From Nitrospinaceae bacterium (lineage in GTDB: Bacteria > Nitrospinota > Nitrospinia > Nitrospinales > VA-1), in contig JAPYPM010000002.1 in assembly GCA_029937635.1 (NCBI GenBank), positions 1 through 16,095 on the forward strand: DNA of 16,095 nucleotides, written 5' to 3'. The notes beneath the pieces were generated by a model that was given only the letters and a program-made list of their open reading frames with translations, was not told the origin of the DNA and made no database searches. Made by a program: the position numbers and the translations under genes. This document shows, piece after piece, positions 1-7,861 of this stretch. The stretch's first letter is position 1, and every line of letters starts with the position of its first letter.

Positions 1-61
1 TGATATAAATACCTGATAGGTCAGGGATTGTAGTTATGATTTTAGAAATATTGTTTATCAT
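1..61 (-). CDS. Possible 5' end of a leftward gene leaving the window
   Basis: Reading leftward from an ATG at 61-59, twenty codons stay open to the window edge and give a peptide starting MINNISKIITTIPDLSG. The pattern 'hydrophobic helix, I-P-x-L-x-G, then beta residues' is reminiscent of the start of Roadblock/LC7-type domains, but twenty residues are far too few for a family call. No clear ribosome binding site precedes it. If real, it would be divergent from the transporter gene at 181. Chance open frame is the main alternative. Confidence 0.25.
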   Translation of the reverse strand, partial: MINNISKIITTIPDLSGIYI

Positions 62-180
62 CAGTCATTCCACATTCTTTAAACGGTATAAAAATATTTT
101 TTTCATTGATAACACTCTAAATTATTTTACATTAGTTTTTATGATACCGTGTCATTCTTCGCTTCCACCTTTTATTTCCA

Positions 181-1539
181 ATGGTAATAAGTAATCATAA
201 AAACTCACGTGGATTATGGAATACGCGGCTAGGTTTTATTTTAGCCGCGTCAGGCTCCGCGGTAGGACTCGGCAATATATGGAAATTCCCATATATAGTA
301 GGCCAAAATGGTGGCGGTGCTTTTGTTTTAATTTATATCCTCTGCACCATAGCGATAGGTCTTCCCATCATGCTAGCCGAATTTACCATTGGACGAAAAA
401 CTTGTCTCAATCCAGTCGGGGCATTTCATTCATTAAAACCTGGAACCCATTGGGTCAAAATCGGATATATGGGAGTTCTGGCTGGATTTTTTATTCTTTC
501 CTTTTACGCGGTAGTAGGAGGATGGACACTAGCTTATGTTGTTAAAGCATTCACCCACACAATAAGCAATTTCTCTTCTCCAAAAGAAGCAGGTCAGTTT
601 TTTGGTTCCTTTATTTCTAACACATGGGAGGTTTTATTTTATCATACTCTTTTCATGGGGATTTGCGTCGGCATTGTTTTGCGAGGTATCCAAGGTGGAA
701 TTGAGAGGGCCTGTAAAGTCCTGATGCCAACTCTTGTCATCATTCTTATTTTTCTTATGTTTCGTGCATTAACTCTCCCAGGCGCAATGGCAGGTGTTGA
801 GTTTTACCTAAAACCTGACTTTAGTAAAGTCGGCCCCCAAACAATTTTGATTGCATTGGGGCAGGCTTTTTTTTCACTCAGTCTTGGCATGGGCTGCATG
901 CTCACTTATGGAAGTTATCTCCCAGAACGTGAGAACTTAACTTCTGCAACGGTATACGTGGTTATTTTTGATACCGCGATCGCATTATTGGTCGGCATGG
1001 TAATTTTCCCAGCTGTCTTTGCCATGGGACAGCAGCCAACAGAAGGACCTAGTCTCGTGTTTAGTGTATTGCCAACTGTTTTCGTGAATATGCCATTTGG
1101 TAACCTAGTTTCAATTATTTTCTTTGTTCTTCTTGCCATCGCAGCTATCACATCGGGAATATCGCTTTTGGAGGTGGTCGTAGCCTATTTTATTGACCAA
1201 AGAAAGTGGAGTAGAAAAAAAGCTGTTTTTATTACGTCAACGATTATATTTTCTTTTGGAGTACCTTCCGGCTTGTCTTTTGGAGTGCTCTCCGATGTTA
1301 AAGTATTTGATATGACTTTTTTTGACCATGTCGACAACTTTGCTTCGAACTACTTATTACCATTGGGGGGAATGCTAACCGCAATTTTCGTAGGTTGGAT
1401 ATGGGGTACAAAATCTGCGGAAGAAGAAATTGAAAAACACGAGACAAAATTTCGCTGGAAAAATACTTGGAGATTTCTTATCCGCTATATTACCCCCGTT
1501 GCAGTTTTTTTAGTTTTCTGTGCAAAATTTATTTTATAA
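181..1539 (+). CDS. Sodium-dependent neurotransmitter:sodium symporter (SNF/NSS) family amino-acid transporter
   Basis: This is an inner-membrane Na+-coupled secondary transporter of the LeuT/MhsT/Tyt1 family, which usually carries amino acids or related small amines. TM1 contains the family's unwound segment SGSAVGLGN (residues 24-32), followed by IWKFPYIVGQNGGGAF, which contributes to the Na+ and substrate sites. TM6 carries AFFSLSLGMG (229-238), as in MhsT/Tyt1-type members. The 452-residue length and 11 to 12 hydrophobic segments suit a full-length bacterial protein. The ATG at 181 places the usual short cytoplasmic tail before the conserved W-x-x-R-LGFILA motif, but no Shine-Dalgarno is visible. 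The gene stands alone and converges on the purM-like gene, whose stop lies 16 bases away. The substrate cannot be read from the sequence; a methylated amine or amino acid is only a guess. Family call sure, substrate unknown. Confidence 0.95.
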   Translation: MVISNHKNSRGLWNTRLGFILAASGSAVGLGNIWKFPYIVGQNGGGAFVLIYILCTIAIGLPIMLAEFTIGRKTCLNPVGAFHSLKPGTHWVKIGYMGVLAGFFILSFYAVVGGWTLAYVVKAFTHTISNFSSPKEAGQFFGSFISNTWEVLFYHTLFMGICVGIVLRGIQGGIERACKVLMPTLVIILIFLMFRALTLPGAMAGVEFYLKPDFSKVGPQTILIALGQAFFSLSLGMGCMLTYGSYLPERENLTSATVYVVIFDTAIALLVGMVIFPAVFAMGQQPTEGPSLVFSVLPTVFVNMPFGNLVSIIFFVLLAIAAITSGISLLEVVVAYFIDQRKWSRKKAVFITSTIIFSFGVPSGLSFGVLSDVKVFDMTFFDHVDNFASNYLLPLGGMLTAIFVGWIWGTKSAEEEIEKHETKFRWKNTWRFLIRYITPVAVFLVFCAKFIL

Positions 1540-1555
1540 AAGAACTGTTCGCAGG

Positions 1556-2659
1556 CTATTTGAATTTTGTGATTTTTTGTCCCCGGCCTAGCAGGTTAAA
1601 TTCTGGGAGGGTGACTTCTTTTCCCTTACACAATTCGACACACCCAATGACTTGAGAAACAAAGTCATATTTGTTACAAATTGCTGATATTTTTTTGACT
1701 TCTTCCATTCCATTCACAATAACAATAAAACCAGTTCCCATGTTGAATACCTCATACATCTCCGCATCTGAAACTTCACCTCTCTCCTGAATAAGCTTGA
1801 ACACCTCTGGGGTCTGTGGAGGCTGATCAATAACAAATCGAACATTATCATTTTCCACACGGTTGAGATTACTGTAGCCTCCGCTTGTTATATGAACCAT
1901 TGCTTTAAGGCCAATATCTGCTTCAATCATTTCCATAACTGGTTTCACATAGATACGAGTAGGTTCCAATAATTCCTCACCAAGAGTACGCCCTAACCGC
2001 TCTTCAAATTTATTAATATTCTTTTCTTGTTCTTCGCGCGTTTCACCAAGTAAAATTTTTCTCGCAAGAGTCAACCCATTTGAGTGCACTCCACTTGAAG
2101 CAAGCCCGATAATTATATTACCCGGCTGAATATCTTTTCCTGTATTAACCTTATCGATCGAAACGTGTCCTATGCATGCACCGATGAGATCCACTCCATT
2201 GATAATTTCTTTAATTTGCGAAATTTCACCACCAGAAATACTGATCTCTCCCTGCCTAGCACCCTCAGCAAGCCCCTTTCCAATTTCTGAAAAGATTCGT
2301 GCATCGGTAAAAGAACAACCAATATAGTCAACCATGCTAACTGGTCTAGCGCCAACGCAAATAAGGTCATTAACATTCATAGCCACGCAGTCAATACCAA
2401 TTGTGTCATACCGATCCATAAGTTCCGCTATGATAATCTTTGTCCCAACACCATCAGTACCGAAAGCGATACCTTTACCATCACCAACATCTATTACATT
2501 TGCAAAGTAACCTATATCAGCAGCCAAGGGAAAACGTTCACTATATTTTCTAGTGGGGAGTACGTGTTCTAGTAGACCTGAAAGTGCATCTTCGGCTCCG
2601 CGGCTTGAAACACCACTTTTTTCATATTTTGATTGTGCGTTTTCTTGAGAATCAGACAT
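1556..2659 (-). CDS. purM: Phosphoribosylformylglycinamidine cyclo-ligase-like protein (AIR synthase, PurM type)
   Basis: PurM closes the imidazole ring of FGAM to give AIR with ATP in cytosolic de novo purine synthesis. The 367-residue protein shows YEKSGV near the N-terminus (12-17), the ATP-site loop GTDGVGTK (67-74), AMNVNDL (93-99), ISGGE (141-145), ASSGVHSNG (187-195) and HITSGG (256-261), all in PurM order and covering both AIRS domains. It departs from the classical bacterial sequence where GGE is normally followed by TAEMPG; here it reads GGEISQIKE. That is closer to divergent archaeal-type PurM proteins, where this loop is less conserved. It lies downstream of the glutamate dehydrogenase gene on the same strand, separated by 87 bases, and has no purN neighbour. 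No ribosome binding site is visible before the ATG. A paralogous AIR-synthase-fold enzyme remains possible. Confidence 0.85.
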   Translation of the reverse strand: MSDSQENAQSKYEKSGVSSRGAEDALSGLLEHVLPTRKYSERFPLAADIGYFANVIDVGDGKGIAFGTDGVGTKIIIAELMDRYDTIGIDCVAMNVNDLICVGARPVSMVDYIGCSFTDARIFSEIGKGLAEGARQGEISISGGEISQIKEIINGVDLIGACIGHVSIDKVNTGKDIQPGNIIIGLASSGVHSNGLTLARKILLGETREEQEKNINKFEERLGRTLGEELLEPTRIYVKPVMEMIEADIGLKAMVHITSGGYSNLNRVENDNVRFVIDQPPQTPEVFKLIQERGEVSDAEMYEVFNMGTGFIVIVNGMEEVKKISAICNKYDFVSQVIGCVELCKGKEVTLPEFNLLGRGQKITKFK

Positions 2660-2746
2660 ATCTAATTTTTTGGGAATTATCTGAGAGGAAATCGGAATCT
2701 AATGTACCACTAAATCCATTGACACTTACAATACCTGTATCAATTA

Positions 2747-4177
2747 TTACGGATAGACACCCATGGTGTTATAACGTTCATAAATCTTTTCTATAGAAAT
2801 TGACATTGCTGAAGTTCGATAACTCTTTATCTTCTTTTCCTTCCAGTAACGTTCCCGAATTGCTTGGAAAGCGTTCCGCATAGTATCATCGAGCCCAGAT
2901 CTAACTAAATCAAGCTCGACTGGACCTTTTCCAATCTCCGAAATTAATTTTTTTGATAATTTTTTACCCGATTGTTCAATAGCTTTTATGAATAAATTAT
3001 TTTGATTTTCTTGATATCGCCTTTCCATTCGGCCAAATCGTATGTGTGATAGGTTTTTGATCCATTCAAAATATGAAACAGTAACTCCGCCTGCATTAAG
3101 ATAGACATCTGGAATTATTACAACTCCCTTTTCAATGAGGATAGCTTCCGCTTGATATGTCACTGGTCCATTCGCGGCCTCGGCAATGAGTTTGGCTTTA
3201 ATTCGTTTAGCATTACCTTGATTAATAACACCTTCTCTTGCTGCTGGAATAAGAATATCGCATTCTTGCTCCAAAAGTTCTGCGCTGTTTTCAAAATATT
3301 TTCCTTTGGAAAATCCTTTGATTCCACCTTTATTTTCTATTTTATACTTGTATACCTCTTCTACATCCAGACCATTTTTATCGTAAACAGCACCATCCCA
3401 TTCCAAGATAGCAATAATCTTTACACCATCTTCTTTTTCAAGAATTTTTGCAGTATGATAACCGACATTGCCAAGACCCTGAACAATGACTTCTTTTCCT
3501 TCCAAGGTATCTCCTTCCAAACCCGCATTCTCAACATCTTCAGGATGCCGAAAAAATTCGCGAAGCCCAAATACTACCCCACGCCCTGTCGCTTCGATAC
3601 GACCCTGAATGCCACCCTGTGAAACTGGTTTACCTGTAACGCAACCAAGATAATTTGTGTCTTTGGGACCATGAGCAGCATAAGTACTCACAATCCATGA
3701 CATTTCCCTTTGACCTGTACCCATATCAGGTGCGGGAACGTTAACACCTGACCCAATATAATCTTTTTGAATTAATTCATACGCAAATCGACGCGTAATT
3801 TTTTCCATTCCATCTCGATCATATTTTATTGGATTAATCAACAGTCCACCCTTGGACCCACCAAAGGGTACATCAACCAAAGCACACTTATAGGTCATAA
3901 GCGCGGCTAAAGCTTCTACCTCATCCTGATTAACATTAGGAGCAAATCGAATTCCACCCTTAGCAGGAAGCTGATGATCACTATGCACTGATCTCCATCC
4001 AACAAAGTTTTCTATCTCGCCATTAATCTTCACTGGGAATCTAACCTGATACACATTATTCACATTTTTGATATATTGGGCCATGCCCTTAGGTATATTT
4101 AGAGTAGTCAAAGCCTCATCAAAGGAAAGATTTACACTCTCGAGAAAGCTTACCTCTTTATCAGGTGTTACGGTCAT
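2747..4177 (-). CDS. gdhA: Glutamate dehydrogenase (Glu/Leu/Phe/Val dehydrogenase family)
   Basis: This cytosolic enzyme interconverts glutamate with 2-oxoglutarate and ammonia using NAD(P). The substrate-binding lysines are in KGGIRF (K73) and MTYKCA (K97), the catalytic lysine is in PFGGSKGG (K109) and the catalytic aspartate is in PAPDMGT (D151). A Rossmann fingerprint GLGNVG lies at 234-239, followed by the NAD domain and the C-terminal helices. Length (476 residues) is slightly above the usual 410 to 450 because of a longer C-terminus ending in GVYP. The start is well supported: on the minus strand AGGAG (4188-4184) lies six bases before the ATG. The gene is divergent from the yjbQ-like gene across 262 bases, so its promoter must lie there, and it may be co-transcribed with the purM-like gene. 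Coenzyme preference was not determined. Confidence 0.95.
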   Translation of the reverse strand: MTVTPDKEVSFLESVNLSFDEALTTLNIPKGMAQYIKNVNNVYQVRFPVKINGEIENFVGWRSVHSDHQLPAKGGIRFAPNVNQDEVEALAALMTYKCALVDVPFGGSKGGLLINPIKYDRDGMEKITRRFAYELIQKDYIGSGVNVPAPDMGTGQREMSWIVSTYAAHGPKDTNYLGCVTGKPVSQGGIQGRIEATGRGVVFGLREFFRHPEDVENAGLEGDTLEGKEVIVQGLGNVGYHTAKILEKEDGVKIIAILEWDGAVYDKNGLDVEEVYKYKIENKGGIKGFSKGKYFENSAELLEQECDILIPAAREGVINQGNAKRIKAKLIAEAANGPVTYQAEAILIEKGVVIIPDVYLNAGGVTVSYFEWIKNLSHIRFGRMERRYQENQNNLFIKAIEQSGKKLSKKLISEIGKGPVELDLVRSGLDDTMRNAFQAIRERYWKEKKIKSYRTSAMSISIEKIYERYNTMGVYP

Positions 4178-4439
4178 ACTAGTCTCCTATTTTTAATTAC
4201 AGTTAGGAAGCACGTCCAGATTTTGGTATTTTTATATTAATCTACGTTTGCATATACTATCAGTGTGAGACCATTATCTAAAGTGGTAATCAAAATTCCT
4301 TTTTAATCAAGGATTTAGTTTTGATATTTTTTTTCTCCTATTAATTATCTAATCGCAATAGAAACATTAATTTGAGTTAGTTATGCGTTTATATTAAACA
4401 TCAGCACCGAATTATCTATTTTCATTTAGCGAGATTCTT

Positions 4440-4859
4440 GTGCGCCAGGCAAACCATAAATTTTCTATTTCAACGAGTAAAAAAGGTCTCCACAATATCA
4501 CTCATGAAATTAAATTATGGTTGACCCAACAAAAATTTTCTAAAGGATTATTAACAGTTTTTGTCCCCCATACCTCAGCATCGATTGTCATCCAGGAAAA
4601 CGCAGACCCAGACGTATTGCATGATCTAACAAATTTTTTTCAACAACTGGTTCCAGAAGGTTATTCGAAGTACCTTCATAGCTCGGAAGGCCCAGATGAT
4701 ATGCCTGCGCATATCCGGTCTGCCCTCACACAAACCCAAATCTCAATTCCAGTAAATTCGGGGAGTCTTTCTCTTGGAACTTGGCAAGATATTTATCTAT
4801 TCGAACATAGAATACAACCACACACGCGTAATATTCTTCTGCATTTGATTGGAGAGTAG
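4440..4859 (+). CDS. yjbQ: YjbQ / UPF0047 family protein (secondary thiamine-phosphate synthase-like)
   Basis: This 139-residue protein is of usual length for UPF0047, a small beta-barrel-like family; the E. coli member shows weak thiamine-phosphate synthase activity, but the true physiological role is unsettled. Family hallmarks are HTSASIVIQENADPDV around residues 45-60, EGPDDMPAHIRSAL, the glycine-rich LSLGTWQ and the EHR motif near the C-terminus. Histidines and acidic residues in these motifs are thought to bind metal or substrate. The start is GTG at 4440, placing the family's usual N-terminal strand in frame; there is no strong Shine-Dalgarno. It is divergent from glutamate dehydrogenase and is followed by a small hairpin. 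Confidence 0.9.
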   Translation: MRQANHKFSISTSKKGLHNITHEIKLWLTQQKFSKGLLTVFVPHTSASIVIQENADPDVLHDLTNFFQQLVPEGYSKYLHSSEGPDDMPAHIRSALTQTQISIPVNSGSLSLGTWQDIYLFEHRIQPHTRNILLHLIGE

Positions 4860-4860
4860 C

Positions 4861-4876
4861 TCGTAATGATTTACGA
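4861..4876 (+). terminator. Weak hairpin downstream of yjbQ
   Basis: TCGTAA (4861-4866), a TGAT loop and TTACGA (4871-4876) form a six-base-pair stem just after the yjbQ stop codon, followed by TATTTTAATT. The stem is short and AT-rich and the T tract is interrupted, so this is at best a weak intrinsic terminator between two convergent genes. Confidence 0.35.
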
Positions 4877-4921
4877 TATTTTAATTAAAAAGACATTTCA
4901 AAACCTAACTTTTCAACAAAT

Positions 4922-5551
4922 TTAAATTTTTAAAAATTGCTTTTTTAGTTTTGGAGGTAGGCCATCAATTTTAGAGGCTCGCTCAATAATATCGTCAATT
5001 TCCGGCTTCCTATTTATTACTTGGTTAAAATCTGATATCGAAACTTTGTTTTTGTCTTGGCTTATATTCTCAATGGAGTCACCATTTTTTATAACTCCCT
5101 CTTTTTCAACTGAAAAATAAAATCCACTCCGACCAGATTTACGAATACGCGCTGATAAATCTTTTGTACCCAGTCGTGCATCAAGAGTAATACAAGGTTC
5201 CCTAGGTTGAGTCACAACTACTTCAACTGTCCCAATACGAAGTCGGTCTCCTAAATAAATATCATCTTCCAACAACCCGATAGTGGTTAGGTTCTCACCA
5301 AAATCCCCGAAAGATAAATTAGGTTTTCCTAATTCTTCTTTCCATAGATCATAGTACTCTGAAGGATAAACACAAATTGCCTTATATATTCCACCATGCA
5401 GCTTATTGTTTGCTTGCTGATCACCTTCTAATCCGAGCCGTTTAACTTCTATTGGTACCTCCATCGACTGTTTAAAGATTCCTGTCTGAATTATTTTTCC
5501 TTTACGCAACATTTCTCGCAAGGATCCAACATTGATAGATAATACTTTCAT
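4922..5551 (-). CDS. MOSC domain-containing protein, YiiM-like
   Basis: The protein belongs to the MOSC (molybdenum cofactor sulfurase C-terminal) superfamily and matches the stand-alone YiiM type, which handles molybdenum cofactor and helps reduce N-hydroxylated compounds in E. coli. Visible motifs are LGLEGDQQ (39-46), LHGG (51-54), the YP-x-E-x-Y segment, FGENLTT (84-90), and QPREPC with the conserved cysteine C120 expected to contact the cofactor. A C-terminal helical part (about 160-209) corresponds to the 3-alpha domain of YiiM proteins. At 209 residues it is near the family's usual length. It lies 46 bases downstream of the DUF389 gene in a leftward cluster. A GAGAGG stretch sits about 13 bases before the ATG, rather far for a ribosome binding site. 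Confidence 0.9.
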   Translation of the reverse strand: MKVLSINVGSLREMLRKGKIIQTGIFKQSMEVPIEVKRLGLEGDQQANNKLHGGIYKAICVYPSEYYDLWKEELGKPNLSFGDFGENLTTIGLLEDDIYLGDRLRIGTVEVVVTQPREPCITLDARLGTKDLSARIRKSGRSGFYFSVEKEGVIKNGDSIENISQDKNKVSISDFNQVINRKPEIDDIIERASKIDGLPPKLKKQFLKI

Positions 5552-5597
5552 TAAAATTAATTATCCTCTCAGTAATAAATAAAACTTTTATTAAGTT

Positions 5598-6587
5598 TTA
5601 TTTTATAAAATCAGGATGAAAATAAATAACAACCAAAAGTGCGGCCAAAGTCATTACCCATATAATTATGTATGACGTCATTGACTGTTTAGCTTTTTGT
5701 TTCTCTAGCCAAGTTCGTGGCTTAATACCTTGAATCAAGAACCCCAATTTAGCAGAAAGGTTTACGGCCACAATATTAACTGCCAACAAAAAAGCAGCCC
5801 CGTATGCTAATTCAGTTTGTCCTGCACCCAACATTAATCCAAGAGTCGCAGTTGGAGGTAATAAAGCAACTGCAACCATAACGCCTACGAGAACACTTGG
5901 AATTCCAGAGGTCAAAGATAATACTGCCGCCGCTCCAGAAGCCAATGCTAAAACAGCTGAGTCAAGCCCAACATATGTTCGTGCTAAAAGTTCCTGGCTC
6001 TCAACATTCAAAGGCCATAAAACACCGATTAATATCGATAAGACTAACGCTAAGCTCATGCCTGCTAGTCCTGTTTTAAACGATTTCCACATCAATTCAG
6101 TGTCACCCAATGCTGTTCCTAATGCCATCGCTAGATTGGGTCCAAGCAAAGGGGCAATAACCATCGCACCAATAACTACCGCAACATTATCTTTTAAAAG
6201 TCCGATAGCAACCACAACTGTTGATAAAAAAATTAATAGTAGATATGTTCGATTTAAACGGGCATTTTTACCAATACTGTCATATAACTCTTCGCGTGTA
6301 GTTTCGGCTGCAGAAATTTTTTCCACTTCTGCCTCTAATATTTCTTCGCGCGGTAGTGTAGCTTCTACTGAAATAACCACAACTCTAGCAGAGGGGTTAT
6401 TTGAAAGTATTTCCTGTAGCGCGTCCATAATTATTTGTCGCTGTTCTGGTTTGACCAAAATCCGAACAACCTTACGTTCTTCGTCTTCACTGGACACAAC
6501 CCAGAAGTCAGAAGCGTTATTTTTCTTCGCAATATCTTTTATGCTATCAATATAAATTGCATCTGCAATTACTTCTATAATTTTCAT
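5598..6587 (-). CDS. DUF389 / TIGR00341 family integral membrane protein
   Basis: The first 112 or so residues form a soluble alpha/beta domain, followed by a hydrophobic domain (about 114-329) with six or more membrane segments. The diagnostic membrane motif is GAMVIAPLLGPNLAMALGTALGD, preceded by NVAVVIG and followed by SGIPSVLVGVMVAVALLPP. These match the DUF389 (TIGR00341) family, whose molecular function is unknown. The 329-residue length is normal for the shorter members. It lies 24 bases downstream of the YdcF-like gene and upstream of the MOSC gene, so these three are probably one leftward transcript. No strong ribosome binding site is seen. Confidence 0.9.
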   Translation of the reverse strand: MKIIEVIADAIYIDSIKDIAKKNNASDFWVVSSEDEERKVVRILVKPEQRQIIMDALQEILSNNPSARVVVISVEATLPREEILEAEVEKISAAETTREELYDSIGKNARLNRTYLLLIFLSTVVVAIGLLKDNVAVVIGAMVIAPLLGPNLAMALGTALGDTELMWKSFKTGLAGMSLALVLSILIGVLWPLNVESQELLARTYVGLDSAVLALASGAAAVLSLTSGIPSVLVGVMVAVALLPPTATLGLMLGAGQTELAYGAAFLLAVNIVAVNLSAKLGFLIQGIKPRTWLEKQKAKQSMTSYIIIWVMTLAALLVVIYFHPDFIK

Positions 6588-6611
6588 AGTATGGTTTTAA
6601 AAATTAGAAAT

Positions 6612-7277
6612 TTATTTGGATGGAGGACTGAAAATAAATCGGGCGTACAAATAGGCAATCAATTCGGAAAGAACATTTCGAACACCTTCACTAGATAACC
6701 ACCATCGGGTGGTATCGTATTCTATAGGCTTAATAGCAATAACACCCACATCCACTGACGAAAATGCTTTCTCAAACAGAATCCAGCTTCGCCGAGCATG
6801 AACACCTATAGAAACAATATCAATCGATGCATTAGTAAAACCCATTTTATTTAATATTTTTTTTACTACTAACGCTTTATGATAGGTTCTGTCCTTAACC
6901 GGGAAAATTGTGATTGGGATCGATATGATTTTCTCCAGTGGGACACCTTGAGCATTTAAGCGCGACGCAGCCGCTTCAGCTGCAGATTTATACTGCTCTA
7001 AAGGATGGCCAATCTCATATTTTCCCCCAACGGTAATCAATAATTTGTAGGGACCTTTTTCAAACCGGTCCTTCACTTTATTTAACGCGTAATCAGGAAA
7101 CCATCCTTCAAACACCAAAATATCACCTCCAACTGAATTTATTGGAGCCAAGAATGGATGAATAAACAATGCAATTGAAAACAGAACTGAGCCAAACGTC
7201 ATTAACAATACAATCCAACCTGACAAAGTAAGAACTCGACGCTCGCGAATAGTTATTAATCGAAATAATTTACTCAT
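6612..7277 (-). CDS. YdcF/SanA-like DUF218 protein with N-terminal membrane anchor
   Basis: A short basic N-terminus is followed by one transmembrane segment (about 16-42), then an alpha/beta domain resembling DUF218 (YdcF, SanA, ElyC). The core starts with GGDILVFEGWFPDYAL (50-65), then a strand LLITVGG (79-85), an E-x-x-x-AAEAAASRL helix and a GVPLEKII segment. This order matches DUF218 proteins, in which the domain usually faces the periplasm and is linked to envelope integrity. The final part, with GVHARRSW, is also DUF218-like. Length (221) is typical. It is the first gene of the leftward YdcF-DUF389-MOSC set, so its promoter should lie within 7278-7680. No Shine-Dalgarno is seen before the ATG. 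Biochemical function is unknown. Confidence 0.75.
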   Translation of the reverse strand: MSKLFRLITIRERRVLTLSGWIVLLMTFGSVLFSIALFIHPFLAPINSVGGDILVFEGWFPDYALNKVKDRFEKGPYKLLITVGGKYEIGHPLEQYKSAAEAAASRLNAQGVPLEKIISIPITIFPVKDRTYHKALVVKKILNKMGFTNASIDIVSIGVHARRSWILFEKAFSSVDVGVIAIKPIEYDTTRWWLSSEGVRNVLSELIAYLYARFIFSPPSK

Positions 7278-7479
7278 TTTGGGTGAAATTAAATTTTTGA
7301 TGGTGTCTTAATTCATGAAATAAATGATGGCAAATTAATTATAGGCAGTAAATGTTTTCCAATGAGATCTTCGCTCTTGATAAAACAACAAAAACCAGTC
7401 CAAACCATAAATTTTAATAAAATTATTGTTTTATTGAGCACCTGTATTAAATACTGTCAAATTTCCATTTTAGCCAAAC

Positions 7480-7516
7480 TGTTGGCGGTAATTCTTTATA
7501 AAAACAGTCGCCAACA
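7480..7516. repeat. Inverted repeat, candidate enhancer (activator) site
   Basis: TGTTGGCG (7480-7487) and CGCCAACA (7509-7516) are exact 8-base inverted arms. A second, overlapping pair CGGTAAT (7486-7492) and ATTACCG (7516-7522) lies in the same place, and GCCAA-ACTG-TTGGC (7473-7486) forms a small hairpin on its left. The repeat centre lies roughly 115 bases upstream of the inferred sigma-54 transcription start, a usual position for an enhancer-binding protein site. The activator is unidentified. Confidence 0.5.
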
Positions 7517-7550
7517 TTACCGGACTTAATATCAGTAAAACCTTACTATA

Positions 7551-7569
7551 AAAATACTTACAGTATTTT
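7551..7569. repeat. Short palindrome next to the sigma-54 promoter
   Basis: AAAATACT (7551-7558), TAC spacer and AGTATTTT (7562-7569) form an 8-base dyad ending about 20 bases before the -24 element. It could be an operator or an architectural-protein site such as IHF-type bending DNA. AT-richness raises the chance of a fortuitous dyad. Confidence 0.35.
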
Positions 7570-7588
7570 ATACCGCTGAAACTATTTT

Positions 7589-7604
7589 TTGGCATAGTGA
7601 TTGC
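7589..7604 (+). promoter_or_regulatory. Sigma-54 (-24/-12) promoter
   Basis: TTGGCATAGTGATTGC matches the RpoN consensus YTGGCACG-N4-TTGCW closely. The -24 block is TTGGCA, the -12 block is TTGC, and the invariant GG (7591-7592) and GC (7603-7604) are separated by exactly ten bases. Transcription would begin near 7615, giving a leader of about 65 bases before the ATG at 7682. It faces the 59-residue gene and should need an ATP-dependent enhancer-binding activator; a dyad sits upstream at 7480-7516. Confidence 0.75.
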
Positions 7605-7667
7605 AAAACTATAATATTAAACCTATTTGTTGAACTGTTAGCAAAAAAAATTTATCTATTAAAAAAT

Positions 7668-7672
7668 AGGAG
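7668..7672 (+). promoter_or_regulatory. Ribosome binding site of the 59-residue gene
   Basis: AGGAG lies nine bases before the ATG at 7682. Strong Shine-Dalgarno sequences are rare in this window, so this supports the small gene as translated. Confidence 0.7.
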
Positions 7673-7681
7673 TATACAACT

Positions 7682-7861
7682 ATGATAACTCGTACTTGGA
7701 AAAATAATCCGATTATTCCTCAATCAAAAAAAATGAGCTATAACCCATTTCAATGGGTCAATGATTTCGAAAAAGAAGTTTTAGAAAACAACAAAGAAGT
7801 TTTTTCCATAATTTATAACACTGACATAGAAGAACATTGGCTAAAAAGTGATAACGATTAA
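7682..7861 (+). CDS. Uncharacterised 59-residue soluble protein under a sigma-54 promoter
   Basis: I do not recognise a family. The peptide begins MITRTWKNNPIIPQSKKM and ends in acidic EEHWLKSDND. It has no signal peptide or membrane segment. The N-terminal third is basic and proline-containing; residues 22-42 (starting PFQWVNDFEKEV) could form an amphipathic helix, and three tryptophans (6, 25, 53) are unusual for so short a protein. The case that it is a real gene rests on context: a near-perfect sigma-54 promoter about 80 bases upstream, an AGGAG at ideal distance, and no competing frame. Genes of this kind are often induced by nitrogen limitation, stress or a two-component activator, but no such link is shown here. 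It is too short for many gene finders. Confidence 0.7.
   Translation: MITRTWKNNPIIPQSKKMSYNPFQWVNDFEKEVLENNKEVFSIIYNTDIEEHWLKSDND

Larger units (their letters stand above)
7278..7681. other. Intergenic regulatory region between the YdcF-like gene and the 59-residue gene
   Basis: About 400 bases with no credible gene. The left part must hold the promoter of the leftward YdcF-like gene, but no clear -35/-10 pair was identified. The right part carries a nested inverted repeat (7480-7522), a short palindrome (7551-7569), a sigma-54 promoter (7589-7604) and the ribosome binding site of the next gene. Confidence 0.7.

Noticed and set aside
83..150. ACGGTAT / ATACCGT 7-base inverted repeat upstream of the transporter gene
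   Set aside because: Short arms, 54-base spacing and AT-rich surroundings; consistent with chance.
3152..3622. 156-codon + strand frame
   Set aside because: Antisense shadow of the well-supported glutamate dehydrogenase gene; Phe-rich product without recognisable domain.
6058..6555. 165-codon + strand frame
   Set aside because: Antisense shadow of the DUF389 gene, low-complexity Ser/Thr-rich product.
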